From the NCBI RefSeq assembly GCF_001677885.1, contig NZ_LOCQ01000054.1, positions 183,067 to 247,066 of the forward strand: 64,000 bases of DNA, in the 5' to 3' direction. Shown piece by piece: positions 36,157-45,440 of this stretch. Within the stretch, counting starts at the first letter, position 1. Each line of letters opens with the position of its first letter. Source of the stretch: Janthinobacterium psychrotolerans (GTDB taxonomy: Bacteria > Pseudomonadota > Gammaproteobacteria > Burkholderiales > Burkholderiaceae_D). Made by a program: the position numbers and the translations under genes. Below the pieces are notes generated by a model. That model saw only the letters and a list, made by a program, of their open reading frames with translations, was not told the DNA's origin and did no database searches.

Positions 36157-37055
36157 CCGAACAACTGAACCTCACCCGCCGCCATATCATTATCCTTGCT
36201 GGCGCGGCCATGCTGTGCCCGAGCGCACTCTTGCATGCCGCACCAAGGGCCACCACGGTGGCCGACGCGCAAGCGCAACTGGCGGCGCTGGAGCAGGCCG
36301 CCGGCGGGCGCCTGGGCGTGTCGGCCCTGCACACGGGCAGTGGCGCACGCATCAGCCATCGCGCCGACGAGCGCTTTCCCATGTGCAGCACCTTCAAATC
36401 CATGCTGGCGGCAGCCGTGCTGGCGCGCAGCACCAGCGAGCCGCAGTTGATGAACCAGCTGGTGCGCTATGAAGCCAAGGAACTGGTCACGTATTCACCG
36501 GTTACGGAAAAACATGTGGCCACCGGCATGCGCGTGGCCGAGCTGTGCGCCGCCACCTTGCAAACCAGCGACAACAGCGCGGCAAACTTCCTGATGAAAA
36601 TACTGGGTGGCCCGCAGGCGGTGACGGCCTATGCGCGCAGCATCGGCAATGAGGTGTTCCAGCTGGAACGCTGGGAAACCGAACTCAATAGCGCCATCCC
36701 CGGCGAAGTGCGCGACACCACCAGCCCGGAGGCCACCGTGAAGAGCCTGTACGGCCTGCTGCTGGGCACCAGCTTGCCCGCCGCGCAGCGCCAGCAACTC
36801 GACACCTGGATGCGCGGCAACACCACCGGCGACAAGCGCATCCGCGCCGGCGTGCCTGCCGGCTGGAAGGTGGCCGACAAGACAGGCTCGGGCGCCTACG
36901 GCAGCGTCAACGATATCGGCGTGGCCTACCCGTCCGGCGACGCCACCGCGCCGCTGGTGATCGCCATCTACTACACGCGCGAACAGAAAGATGCGCCGAT
37001 CAATCAGGACATCATCACCGCAGCCACGCGCATCGTCGTCGCAGCGTTGAGCTGA
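36153..37055 (+). CDS. bla: Class A beta-lactamase
   Basis: A 300-residue serine beta-lactamase precursor. The N-terminus LTRRHIIILAGAAML has a twin-arginine followed by a hydrophobic stretch, so Tat export is likely. Active-site elements are complete: CSTFK with Ser79 (Ambler 70), SDN at residue 139, ERWETELN with the deacylating Glu, and DKTGSG (KTG). The Cys before the active Ser occurs in L2-, CTX-M- and KPC-like enzymes; its disulfide partner at Ambler 238 is Gly here, which argues against the NMC-A/KPC type. FPMCSTFKSMLAA resembles L2-type enzymes. The start overlaps the kinase stop (ATGA), so the two are coupled. The spectrum cannot be told from sequence. Confidence 0.93.
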   Translation: MTEQLNLTRRHIIILAGAAMLCPSALLHAAPRATTVADAQAQLAALEQAAGGRLGVSALHTGSGARISHRADERFPMCSTFKSMLAAAVLARSTSEPQLMNQLVRYEAKELVTYSPVTEKHVATGMRVAELCAATLQTSDNSAANFLMKILGGPQAVTAYARSIGNEVFQLERWETELNSAIPGEVRDTTSPEATVKSLYGLLLGTSLPAAQRQQLDTWMRGNTTGDKRIRAGVPAGWKVADKTGSGAYGSVNDIGVAYPSGDATAPLVIAIYYTREQKDAPINQDIITAATRIVVAALS

Positions 37056-37502
37056 TCAGCCTTGTGGCAGAGCGGCCATGAACCCTGCATAAGTGGACCA
37101 TGCCGGGTCGGCCGCGCTGCGAATTTCAATCGGGAACTTCGGCCGCGGCGCCAGCGCCGTATTGAGGCGGTTGAAAAATTCCTCGCCCGACTGCGTGTAA
37201 TAAATCCATTCGCGCAGGTTCTCGCCGGTCGACACCAGCGCCAGGGTGGCAAAGCCCTCTTCTTCGACCACCGGCGCCAGCGCCACTTCCAGCTCTTCCA
37301 TGTGCTCGCGCTCGTTCGGCGACGGCATGCCGGTCTCGTCTTCATAACGCCAGGCGATGATGATGCGGTCCGGCTGCGACGACAGGTCCCAGTCGTCATG
37401 GAAGGTGTCGACATAGCGATAGATGATGGCCATCTCGTCGCTATGGGTAACGACGGTGCCCCAGCTGCGGGCGGAAGTGGAGTTCGGATTCATGGCGGGC
37501 AT
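37056..37502 (-). CDS. DUF695 domain protein
   Basis: A 148-residue cytosolic protein. The second half (VSTGENLREWIYYTQSGEEFFNRLNTAL, then PIEIRSAADPAWSTY) follows the DUF695 pattern of GxREWxxY.....E....LN..L and PI.I....DP.W..Y. The function is not known; such genes are common near polymorphic toxin loci, and this one lies next to T6SS module 2. The stop abuts that of the beta-lactamase on the other strand. The start could be 37502 or the ATG at 37493. Confidence 0.65.
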   Translation of the reverse strand: MPAMNPNSTSARSWGTVVTHSDEMAIIYRYVDTFHDDWDLSSQPDRIIIAWRYEDETGMPSPNEREHMEELEVALAPVVEEEGFATLALVSTGENLREWIYYTQSGEEFFNRLNTALAPRPKFPIEIRSAADPAWSTYAGFMAALPQG

Positions 37503-37530
37503 TCAAAGAGAAGAAAACAAGACGCGCAGT

Positions 37531-38199
37531 TTACAGCACCGGCGGACAAGTCACCGTCCAGGCGTCATATTGCTGGCCGCTTCTGCGCAGCCAGATGCGG
37601 GCGTAACTGTCGCGATCGCTCCTGAACACCAGCGCATATTGCTCTTGGGCTTGCGGCCGCGGGGCGCCCACATCGACCGCCGCCAGGCTGAAGTTCAAGG
37701 CCCGCAGCGGCGCGCATTCGGTGTTGCCCGCCATCAACAAGCGCGCGCGCGCCAACAGCGGCTTCTGGTACAGCAACACGCCTTCGAGCTCGGCATCGGG
37801 CACGCGCTGCAGCAGACGCACCGGCTCGGCCACCGGCCGGCAGGCGCCACGGTCGAGCCAGGCGTAATAGGCCACCCCACTTTCCTCCCAGCGCGCCTGC
37901 TTGCCTGCGCCCTTCAATACAAAGCTGGTGCGATGCGTGCGGCACAGCGCACCCTGGCCCCGGTGCGGCGGCGCTTCCGTGGTGGCGCTGACGGTCCAGC
38001 CACGTCCGGAGGCATCACGCGTAACCTCGAACAGGGTACGCGCCGTGGCAGGACGGCCAGCATAAAACTGCGCGAACGACTGGCGTTCCTCGCTGGTTGC
38101 CGTACGGGTCTGCGGCGCCGCGCGCTCGGCGGCGCTGGCGGAAACGCCACAGGCCAGCAAGGCCAGCAGCGCCAGTGGATGCAGGGTAGTAACTTGCAT
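37531..38199 (-). CDS. Exported protein, candidate lipoprotein immunity to the Tle3 effector
   Basis: A 222-residue protein of unrecognised family. The N-terminus HPLALLALLACG carries a plausible lipobox (LLAC, Cys17); an alternative Sec cleavage after VSASA is possible. The mature part has four further Cys and mixed strand content (VAYYAWLDRGACRPV; YALVFRSDRDSYARIWLRR). Directly upstream on the same strand are PAAR, tla3, tle3 and vgrG. Tle phospholipases act in the periplasm and are neutralised by periplasmic or lipoprotein Tli proteins, and no other immunity gene is in this module. The assignment rests on location and export signal only. Confidence 0.5.
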   Translation of the reverse strand: MQVTTLHPLALLALLACGVSASAAERAAPQTRTATSEERQSFAQFYAGRPATARTLFEVTRDASGRGWTVSATTEAPPHRGQGALCRTHRTSFVLKGAGKQARWEESGVAYYAWLDRGACRPVAEPVRLLQRVPDAELEGVLLYQKPLLARARLLMAGNTECAPLRALNFSLAAVDVGAPRPQAQEQYALVFRSDRDSYARIWLRRSGQQYDAWTVTCPPVL

Positions 38200-38249
38200 G
38201 CAATTCCTTGAAAGGTCGGTCGAGGAATTATAGAGGAGCGGCAGCTGGA

Positions 38250-38516
38250 TCAGGTGTCACCATAAGTGGCGCCACCGGCAATCAGGGTCGCGCCGCAGCT
38301 GGTGCGGTCGCCTTCGAACGCCACCGCGATGCCATTGATGGTGTGACGTTCGCTACCGCTGGAAATGGTGCAGCCCTTGTGGCCCTTGACCGGGCAACTG
38401 CACAGGTCGCCCACGCAGGCCACCGCGATGCCGCCCACCGTGAAGTGGCTGGCGGCGCAGGACACCACCTTGCCGCCGTGCGTGGTGGCGTCGCCGAGAC
38501 GAATGACGTTGCGCAT
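38250..38516 (-). CDS. PAAR domain protein (T6SS spike tip)
   Basis: An 88-residue PAAR protein covering the whole domain. It starts RNVIRLGDATTHGGKV and has three repeats of the GG..V.CVGD.CSCP and ING.AVAFEGDRTSCGA type, with Cys/His residues for the structural zinc. It sharpens the VgrG spike. An ideal AGGAGG lies five bases upstream of the ATG at 38516 and overlaps the tla3 stop. The last clear member of the vgrG-tle3-tla3-PAAR set. Confidence 0.93.
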   Translation of the reverse strand: MRNVIRLGDATTHGGKVVSCAASHFTVGGIAVACVGDLCSCPVKGHKGCTISSGSERHTINGIAVAFEGDRTSCGATLIAGGATYGDT

Positions 38517-38525
38517 GGCAGCCTC

Positions 38526-40142
38526 CTATTTCGTCGCCTGCTCTTCCAGCAGGGATTCCACCGATGGCGCCGCATAGTTGGCAGGGTCGACCGCCGGCGT
38601 GACGCGGCTGCGGAAGATCTCGCGCGGTTCCTGTTCCTTGCGCACGGCGTCCGTCGGCGGCGTAATAAAGATGATGCTCGCCGCATCGCGGTCGCGCAGG
38701 TTGATGGCCGCGCTGGCGCCGCCGTCGCGGTAGCTGCCCATCACACCGATGGCCATCTGCACGAAAAAGGTGGCCGCACCCGTATTGCCCAGGCGATGGT
38801 CGGTGTTGATGAACTGGGCCGACTTGCTGCTGTCAAGCTCCGGCCCGCCCTGCGCCGCGTAATCGTGCAGCATGCTTTCCAACATCAATTGCTGCGCCGG
38901 CTGCTTGCCGGTGGCGGCAATAATGCGCGCCGCCCCCTTGCTGCGTTCGGTTTCCGGCAAGGTCTGCAGCGCTTCCTGCCAGCCAGCATTGAAGATTTTC
39001 TGCCGCTCGTCACGGCGCGTCACCTGCTTGCCGTTCTCGTCCTTGAATTTGACGAACACGGGCCGGTGCACGAAGCCGAATGACGGCAGGCGGTCGAAGG
39101 TTTCCATCTGCGCGCGGTTCCACGGAATCGGAAACCACGGCGTCGGTTTCCAGGTTTGCGGCGGCCGGTGGATCCATGGGTTGATGGCATTGAACTGGTA
39201 CAGGCCGGCGCCACGGATATCGGAACGCTGGGCGAATTTGGCGGTGGCGGCCAGCCATTCGGGGACGGTGGGTTGGCGCGGCACAGGGATATTGGACCAT
39301 CTGGTGTCTGGCGGTGAGGCCAAGGAATTCATTAATTCAAAATACATGGCCCTCAACTGCTGATTGACGAATTTATTCTCAGGATCGTCCCATACATAGG
39401 GCAGCATCGATGCGACTCGCTCCCTGCGCGCCAGGACAAACACCGCAGTGGCATCGGGCATATCCGGGATGTAATAGCCATCTATCAGCTTCATCGGATC
39501 GCCTGGCTTGCGATTCCCATCCCGGGTACCGACGCTGTCTTCGGAATGCATCACGACATAAGGCACATCCGGATGCGCATCAAAAAACGCGAACACTTCG
39601 TTCAACAGATCATCGGGATGCTCGTCGAGCTTCCAGGATGCGGTCGAGAAAAGATGCATGGGTAATCCGCCGGTCACAGCCCCGGCCACCAATCCCGCCA
39701 TCGGATCAGCCGGAGTCGGCTGTTTAGCAGGATCAAGTATGGGCGTACCGGCATAAAACGACGGCATTCCCCAGCAGATGGGCGTGAAATTGATGCCGTT
39801 TTCCAGTGCGTCATAGGCTCGGCTACCTCCCCTGCCGTCCTTGTCCGTCCCTGTCCATGGATATTTCTTGGGATCCTGCTCGCGGATGGTGACAAAAGGA
39901 CTTCCTTGTTGCAGGGCATCCCACAACTTGCCTTGCCGGTACTTGTCCAGCGTGACACCCAGCCCGATCACTTCCAGTACGTACTCGCGTTGCACATGCT
40001 TACCGGCAGTGGTATTCGCTTCTGCCGACAGCTTTTGCGATATTTGGCGACGGGTGTCGCTCTTTGCGGCAGCACCTATCCATAACACTCCTACAATCAA
40101 CACCAGCACTAACGATAGAAACCAGAATAAACGCAGCATCAT
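38526..40142 (-). CDS. tla3: Type VI lipase adaptor Tla3 (DUF2875)
   Basis: A protein of about 538 residues. It has one N-terminal membrane-spanning or signal segment (LFWFLSLVLVLIVGVLWIGAA), then a soluble domain with YVLEVIGLGVTLDKYRQGKLW, PFVTIREQDPKKYPWTG and the late THRLGNTG-like INTDHRLGNTGAATFF stretch. DUF2875 proteins are encoded beside Tle3 phospholipases. In Pseudomonas aeruginosa the Tla3 adaptor works in the periplasm to pass Tle3 to the VgrG spike, which fits the export segment. Upstream codons to 40169 are open, but AAAGG eight bases before the ATG at 40142 favours that start. Confidence 0.85.
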   Translation of the reverse strand: MMLRLFWFLSLVLVLIVGVLWIGAAAKSDTRRQISQKLSAEANTTAGKHVQREYVLEVIGLGVTLDKYRQGKLWDALQQGSPFVTIREQDPKKYPWTGTDKDGRGGSRAYDALENGINFTPICWGMPSFYAGTPILDPAKQPTPADPMAGLVAGAVTGGLPMHLFSTASWKLDEHPDDLLNEVFAFFDAHPDVPYVVMHSEDSVGTRDGNRKPGDPMKLIDGYYIPDMPDATAVFVLARRERVASMLPYVWDDPENKFVNQQLRAMYFELMNSLASPPDTRWSNIPVPRQPTVPEWLAATAKFAQRSDIRGAGLYQFNAINPWIHRPPQTWKPTPWFPIPWNRAQMETFDRLPSFGFVHRPVFVKFKDENGKQVTRRDERQKIFNAGWQEALQTLPETERSKGAARIIAATGKQPAQQLMLESMLHDYAAQGGPELDSSKSAQFINTDHRLGNTGAATFFVQMAIGVMGSYRDGGASAAINLRDRDAASIIFITPPTDAVRKEQEPREIFRSRVTPAVDPANYAAPSVESLLEEQATK

Positions 40143-40185
40143 GATCATCACCTTTGAGTAACATTGCATCGATCGATATCCCTGC

Positions 40186-42453
40186 TTATTTTTTCACCGG
40201 CTTTTCAGTCACCACCTTCATATTCTTTGTCTGAGAAATGACGATCTTCCACAGGTTCCCTGACAGCAATGGCAGTCCCGCAGGCAGGACGCCGCTGTTG
40301 TAATAGTCGATATTTCCGTCAATGATTTCTTTACGCCATGGTGGTTCGACAGCCAGATACACGGCATGCAAAGTACGAAATTTATCGGCCAACAGTATTC
40401 CATCCCTCGGCTTGTCACTTGACTTGGGAGTTTTCACCCGCCAATCCGCCACCGCACACAAATACGCATAAAACTTCGGATCCGAACTGGCTTTGCCGCT
40501 GCCGATGGCCACGTCATACGCCGTTACCTGGCTATGATTTTTCGCGCTGCCGATGATCGAGCTGTGAAAAGATTTGGCGCTCACTTCACGCTGCCAGCGC
40601 AGCCGTGATTCATTCGGGCTTTCCGCAATCTGCGCCAGCACTTTGCTATCGGGATACCGTGTTGCGGAAACCACCGTGCGCCGATCCAGTGCGGGTTTCT
40701 TGTCCAGCCCCATTTCCTTGTTGTAGCTGGCTGTCATCAATGCCAAGTCCCGGTCATTGAGAGGCTCTTCATATTGAGGATACTTCTCATAGCCTCCCGG
40801 ATCAGGCCGATACTCGCTGCGCACTTGCATGCCGCGTCCGCTGGTCGGAGCGATCGTCGCTTCGCAGGGGTCGACTTCGCCAGCGGGTCCCTGGTCGGCC
40901 GGCTTGCGGTTTTTCATCATTGAGGTGGCCGGGATATCGACGGGATCGATTTGCGACATGCCGCGCAGGTCGGCTGGCACCGGCTTGTGCAATGCTTCGC
41001 CCGTGATGGTACGGATGCCATTGCGCTGTTCCGTCTTGCTGAGTTTGTTGTTGATCGGCCAGGCCACTGGCTTGTGCGAAGCACGGTTTGCGCGCTGGGA
41101 CATTTCCACATGCGATTGCTCGTTTTCGTTCGCCAAACGTAACGGAAAATCGAACGGCGGTGGCTTTCCCACCAGCGACACGCCAACTTTTCCCGTCCCA
41201 GTATCCAGCCGTTCCTTGTTACTGAATACGCGCTGATAAAAATGCTGGCCCAATTCCTCCAGCGGTTTGCGCACATGATCACGCACTACTTGCTTGCTGA
41301 TAACGCCTCGCTGGCCGTCATCATCGTAGACTTTATCCTCGGTCGCGACCTCGCTACCGGTGGCAATATCGGCCACCCCATCCCAGCCCATGCCCTGGAT
41401 ATTATCGAGCGCCACCGTCATATCCTCAGGGCAAAAATACAGAACCACCTTGCCCCGGTTGTCGCGGTCCGCTTCCGCCTTCCAGCCGCTGCCGACCATG
41501 CCCCGATGCTTGTCGTCTTTCAACTCGGCAAACGCCGGCGCAGCCGCTTTGCCGGCCCCCTTTCCTACCCCGGCCACAATATTGACCAAGGTTTTCAACC
41601 GCGCGGACAGCGTCTGCATACCGTCAAGCAAGTGGTAATGCGGCAGCATGGCCGCATCCTCGCCGCCATCGAGCGAACTGAGTACTTTCATCAAAGAGGG
41701 AATGTTATCGACCAGGCTGTACGGCGGATGCATCAGGATCAGCGTGTCGGCCGGCGCAAGACCCTTTTCCATCAGCATGGCCTGCGCCAGCAGCGACAGC
41801 AGGCAGCCCTGGCTGTGCGCGACGAGGCTGACCGTGTCGCCGGGATCGTAATCGCGAATCATGGAAATCAGCGCGGCCAGGCGCTGCGCCGCCAGCACCA
41901 TATACATGCGGCCGGGAGCAGTGCGCAATGGCCGCAGGGCATCGCCGACCGGATCGAGCGGCGCATGTATGCCCCGGCGCCACATGTCAGGCAGGCTGCT
42001 GGTGGCGTTGCCGAAAGGGCCGCCTTCTTTCGACAGATCCTTGTCCAGCCGGTTGCCATGGCGGTCGACATACTGGCCATTCATGGTGCCGGTCTTGTCA
42101 GACACCTCACGGTAGCCCCAGTAAAACGGAATCACCGGGCTGTTCGTCTCTTCATTGAAACTGCGCTTGAAAAACACGGCGTCCGGGTCTTCTTCCAGCT
42201 TGTCTTTGTCGGCCGCCACCGGCATGCGGTAGGACGCCGGCGTGAAGCCGCGTCCCAGGCGCTCTTTCAAGCCCTCGCACAGGCCGTGTTCCACCGCCTT
42301 GTAACTGACGCCCAGGTCGTTGACGCCATGGACGACGATGATATTGCCCGGCAAATTGCGGCGTATTTTCACTTTCTTGCAGACGGTGCGCTCGCACTGC
42401 AGCAACGTCACGTCCTTGCCCACCACATACGGTACTTTCGGATAGATGCTCAT
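40186..42453 (-). CDS. tle3: T6SS phospholipase effector Tle3
   Basis: A 755-residue effector. An alpha/beta-hydrolase core near the N-terminus has GNIIVVHGVNDLGVSY (oxyanion region) and the nucleophile elbow VSLVAHSQGCLLSLLAQ (AHSQG, Ser in the G/AxSxG motif). This is followed by the extended DUF3274/Tle3 C-terminal part. Tle3 enzymes degrade membrane phospholipids of target cells from the periplasm. The ATG at 42453 is preceded by GGAGG with the same 13-base context as the upstream vgrG start. A TTG at 42474 would overlap the vgrG stop. It is flanked by vgrG and tla3, the known delivery partners. Confidence 0.9.
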   Translation of the reverse strand: MSIYPKVPYVVGKDVTLLQCERTVCKKVKIRRNLPGNIIVVHGVNDLGVSYKAVEHGLCEGLKERLGRGFTPASYRMPVAADKDKLEEDPDAVFFKRSFNEETNSPVIPFYWGYREVSDKTGTMNGQYVDRHGNRLDKDLSKEGGPFGNATSSLPDMWRRGIHAPLDPVGDALRPLRTAPGRMYMVLAAQRLAALISMIRDYDPGDTVSLVAHSQGCLLSLLAQAMLMEKGLAPADTLILMHPPYSLVDNIPSLMKVLSSLDGGEDAAMLPHYHLLDGMQTLSARLKTLVNIVAGVGKGAGKAAAPAFAELKDDKHRGMVGSGWKAEADRDNRGKVVLYFCPEDMTVALDNIQGMGWDGVADIATGSEVATEDKVYDDDGQRGVISKQVVRDHVRKPLEELGQHFYQRVFSNKERLDTGTGKVGVSLVGKPPPFDFPLRLANENEQSHVEMSQRANRASHKPVAWPINNKLSKTEQRNGIRTITGEALHKPVPADLRGMSQIDPVDIPATSMMKNRKPADQGPAGEVDPCEATIAPTSGRGMQVRSEYRPDPGGYEKYPQYEEPLNDRDLALMTASYNKEMGLDKKPALDRRTVVSATRYPDSKVLAQIAESPNESRLRWQREVSAKSFHSSIIGSAKNHSQVTAYDVAIGSGKASSDPKFYAYLCAVADWRVKTPKSSDKPRDGILLADKFRTLHAVYLAVEPPWRKEIIDGNIDYYNSGVLPAGLPLLSGNLWKIVISQTKNMKVVTEKPVKK

Positions 42454-42470
42454 CGCCGCCTCCGCTGTTG

Positions 42471-45299
42471 TCAATCCTTGTTATTGAACACTTCGATGCC
42501 GGCCAGGTGCATGGCGTCACGCTCGATCCGCTCGCTCTTGCCGGCCGCATCGCTGTGTCCATCCGCCGTCGAGCCATCGCCCAGTTGCACTTCAAACGGT
42601 GATTGCGGCGCCAGCTGCGCTTCCTGCTTGCCGTCACCGTCCTCATATTCAAACTGGAATTGCTGGTCGGCCTTCGCATCGGCAAAGCCCGGCAATTGCA
42701 CTGCCATGGTTTGCGCGTCGCCAAAGGCAAAACTGGGCGCGTTGAACTTCAGTGGCGATTTGCTGCCCAAGGTAATGCCATCGGCGATGCGGATAAAGGC
42801 GCCGTGCTTTGAGATCAACACGATCTCGTCGGCCATGGCCGTGATCTTGCCCTCGCTGGCCGTCAGCTTGAGATTCTTGCCGGCATTGATATCGGTGTCG
42901 TCGTGCTGGCTTTGCAGCAGCAGCTTGCCGTGATGGGCGATGGCGCGCAGGCCGTCGGCATGGGCAAACAGGGAGATGCCCTTGCCGGCGTTCACGCTGC
43001 AGCCCAGGCCCGCCACCCATTGCAGATGCTGCTGCGCCACCGTATCGATATTGCTGGCGGCGTAACTGATGATGGCCTTGGAGCTGGCAAAGCTGATGCC
43101 GGCCGGCGCCGTGATGGCGATCACGGGCTCACCACCCGGCTCGGCGCGTGGCTCGGTATTGCTGGCGCCCTCCCAGCTTTTCAGGCTCTGCTGCAGTTCC
43201 TGCTGCGCCTGCTCTTCCGGCTTGCCGCCTTCATGAGTAGCCGCATAGTTGCCCAGCGAACGGAACAGGTCCAGACAATTTTCCATCAGCGCCAGCATCT
43301 CGCCGCGCGCCATCTGGCCACCGTCACCATCGAGCTTCTGCCAGGCCGACAGCAGCATGCCCTTGCCGGCCCGCAGCGCCAGCTGCTCATCGGTACGCAG
43401 TTCGGCGCCTTCGCCGCGCGCCGCGCCCTGGCCGTTGTGGCGGTCCCGCGCCAGCCAGCCCAGGTTCAGCTGCGAGGCGCCATGGTCGCTGGCCAGTTGG
43501 GCACTGATTTTCCCCTGCGTGTCATCGAAGCGCAGCTGGTTGGCGCGTGCGCCCTTGATCTCGCGGCTTTTCATGCCCGACAAATAGCGGTTGCCAGGCA
43601 GCTCGCCCGCGTCCGACAAGGCTACCGGCTGCGCGCCATGGTTATACAGTTGACCGACAATCACCGGCAGGTCCGGGTCGCCGCCCGGAAACGCCAGCAA
43701 TACTTCGCTGCCCACCCGCGGCAAGCCGAGGAAACCGCACTGGCGGCCGCTGCCCGGACCATTGCCGGCCCAGCTCGACGCCACGCGCACCCAGGCCGAA
43801 TCGGCGTCCGTGTCGCCCGCGCCGGTGCCGTTCGCATGCCGATGGTCGGCAGCGCGGGTGGCGGGAAAGCGCACCTTGACCCGGCCATGCGCGTCGCAAT
43901 GGACCTCTTCGTTGGCAGGCCCGACCACCACCGCGCTTTGCATGGCCAGCGGCGGCAGGTCCGTGCGGGAATCGTAGGCGGGCACGATGGGCACGCCGCG
44001 CCGTACCGCCGCCAGGACCACATGCATGCGCAAGGGACCGTGCGCCACCACGGCATCAAAATCACGTTGCGTCAACGCATCAGCTTGCTGCAGCCAGCGG
44101 TTGCGCTCGAACAAGCGCGCCACGCGCGCGGCCAGCGCTGGCGGCAGGTTGTTCTGCGCCGCCACCTGCAGCGAAGTGACGACAAAATCGCGTTCAAGCG
44201 CAGGCAGGCGGTCGATATCGGGATGGCCAAGCAAGGTGAAATACTCGCCCGCGCACAGCTCGCGCACGCTGCCTTCGGCATGGAAACAATGGCTGGCGTA
44301 GTCGTGGCGCTGCATGGCCAGCATGCCCAGCTGGCACAACGCGTCGTGGTCCGAGGCGCCCGTTTGCGCCGCGCGTGGCGGCAGCACCAGGTAATCGTCG
44401 AGGGTGGCGGCAAGCGCATTGCCGTGCACGCCGCCCCTGCCCTGTGCCGTCATCTCGGCCAACATGAAGGCGCGCCCGCGCGGGTGCTCCTCATTCCAGC
44501 GATGGCGCGTAACTTTGCCAGGTTGCAAGGTGCGCACTTCGCTCCAGGCACCGAGGGTATCGCGCTCTTCGGTGGCGCGCTCGGCATGGTAGCGCACGCT
44601 GCCCGCCGCATTTTGCCGCAAGCCATCGACATGGTTGAACAGTACCAGGGTGTGCGACGGTGCGGCCGGGGCATGGGCCGGGCCATGCTCTCCGGCACGG
44701 AAAAACCAGCCGACGCCGCTGCGCGCCAGCAACCTGCGCACGAAGGCCGCATCGGACTCGTTATGCTGCATCACGAACTCGCGTTGCGGATAGCTTTGCG
44801 TTTGAAAAAAATCGGCATACGCATACTGGAAGGCATGGGCCAGAACGCTATTGCTGCGTATCCATTCATCCAGCAGCAGCTGCACGATCTCGATATCGCT
44901 GTGGCGGCGAAACACGCGCGTATTGACGCGCTTGTCCATGATGGAAAACACGTCGGTCAATACCAGCTGATAGCTGGCCAACCCGCCATCGCTGTCACCG
45001 GCGCTGGCCTCGGTAACGATGCCGCACACGCTGCACAGTTCGCCCCGATCGGTGACGATATCGAGCGCGGCCGGCAAGGCGATCAGGCTGGCCAGCGGCA
45101 AGCCTGCATGGCGCGACACGCACAGCAGGCGATACGCGATGCCGCCGCAGATGGCTTGCCGGCCAAACACGGTTTGCGGCAGCAAGGCGCCAGCGGGCAG
45201 CCCGTGCGTGGAGGCCAGGCGCAGGCGCAAGGGACGGTTTTCGCCCATCAATTGGTCTTGCTCGAAATACCTGGAAAAATCGTCGCCGCCGTCATCCAT
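42471..45299 (-). CDS. vgrG: T6SS spike protein VgrG (module 2, with DUF2345 extension)
   Basis: A 942-residue VgrG. The gp27-like region runs to about residue 450 (SYPQREFVMQHNESDAAFVRRLLARSGVGWFF). The gp5 OB fold follows (VHCDAHGRVKVRFPATR; VRVASSWAGNGPGSGRQCGFLGLPRVGSEVLL). A long C-terminal DUF2345 beta-helix carries KNLKLTASEGKITAMADEIVLISKHG. The last ~60 residues (acidic, ending AGIEVFNNKD) are unusual and may be the docking site for Tle3, encoded immediately downstream. GGAGGCGGCG precedes the ATG. It differs strongly in length and ending from the module 1 VgrG, as expected for spikes with separate cargoes. Confidence 0.94.
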   Translation of the reverse strand: MDDGGDDFSRYFEQDQLMGENRPLRLRLASTHGLPAGALLPQTVFGRQAICGGIAYRLLCVSRHAGLPLASLIALPAALDIVTDRGELCSVCGIVTEASAGDSDGGLASYQLVLTDVFSIMDKRVNTRVFRRHSDIEIVQLLLDEWIRSNSVLAHAFQYAYADFFQTQSYPQREFVMQHNESDAAFVRRLLARSGVGWFFRAGEHGPAHAPAAPSHTLVLFNHVDGLRQNAAGSVRYHAERATEERDTLGAWSEVRTLQPGKVTRHRWNEEHPRGRAFMLAEMTAQGRGGVHGNALAATLDDYLVLPPRAAQTGASDHDALCQLGMLAMQRHDYASHCFHAEGSVRELCAGEYFTLLGHPDIDRLPALERDFVVTSLQVAAQNNLPPALAARVARLFERNRWLQQADALTQRDFDAVVAHGPLRMHVVLAAVRRGVPIVPAYDSRTDLPPLAMQSAVVVGPANEEVHCDAHGRVKVRFPATRAADHRHANGTGAGDTDADSAWVRVASSWAGNGPGSGRQCGFLGLPRVGSEVLLAFPGGDPDLPVIVGQLYNHGAQPVALSDAGELPGNRYLSGMKSREIKGARANQLRFDDTQGKISAQLASDHGASQLNLGWLARDRHNGQGAARGEGAELRTDEQLALRAGKGMLLSAWQKLDGDGGQMARGEMLALMENCLDLFRSLGNYAATHEGGKPEEQAQQELQQSLKSWEGASNTEPRAEPGGEPVIAITAPAGISFASSKAIISYAASNIDTVAQQHLQWVAGLGCSVNAGKGISLFAHADGLRAIAHHGKLLLQSQHDDTDINAGKNLKLTASEGKITAMADEIVLISKHGAFIRIADGITLGSKSPLKFNAPSFAFGDAQTMAVQLPGFADAKADQQFQFEYEDGDGKQEAQLAPQSPFEVQLGDGSTADGHSDAAGKSERIERDAMHLAGIEVFNNKD

Positions 45300-45440
45300 C
45301 GCCGCCTCCGGTTTATGCCTTGGAGAAACGACAATGCCATGGGAGGGACAGGCGATACTTGATTATTAGCAACTGATCATGCGCTGGCACAGCGCACGCT
45401 GCTAAAATCGCGGCTGTTTGTTCACTCCTCCAGGTTTGCC

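Noticed and set aside
42903..45362. 819-codon plus-strand frame opposite vgrG
   Set aside because: Antisense to a complete VgrG with gp27 and gp5 motifs.
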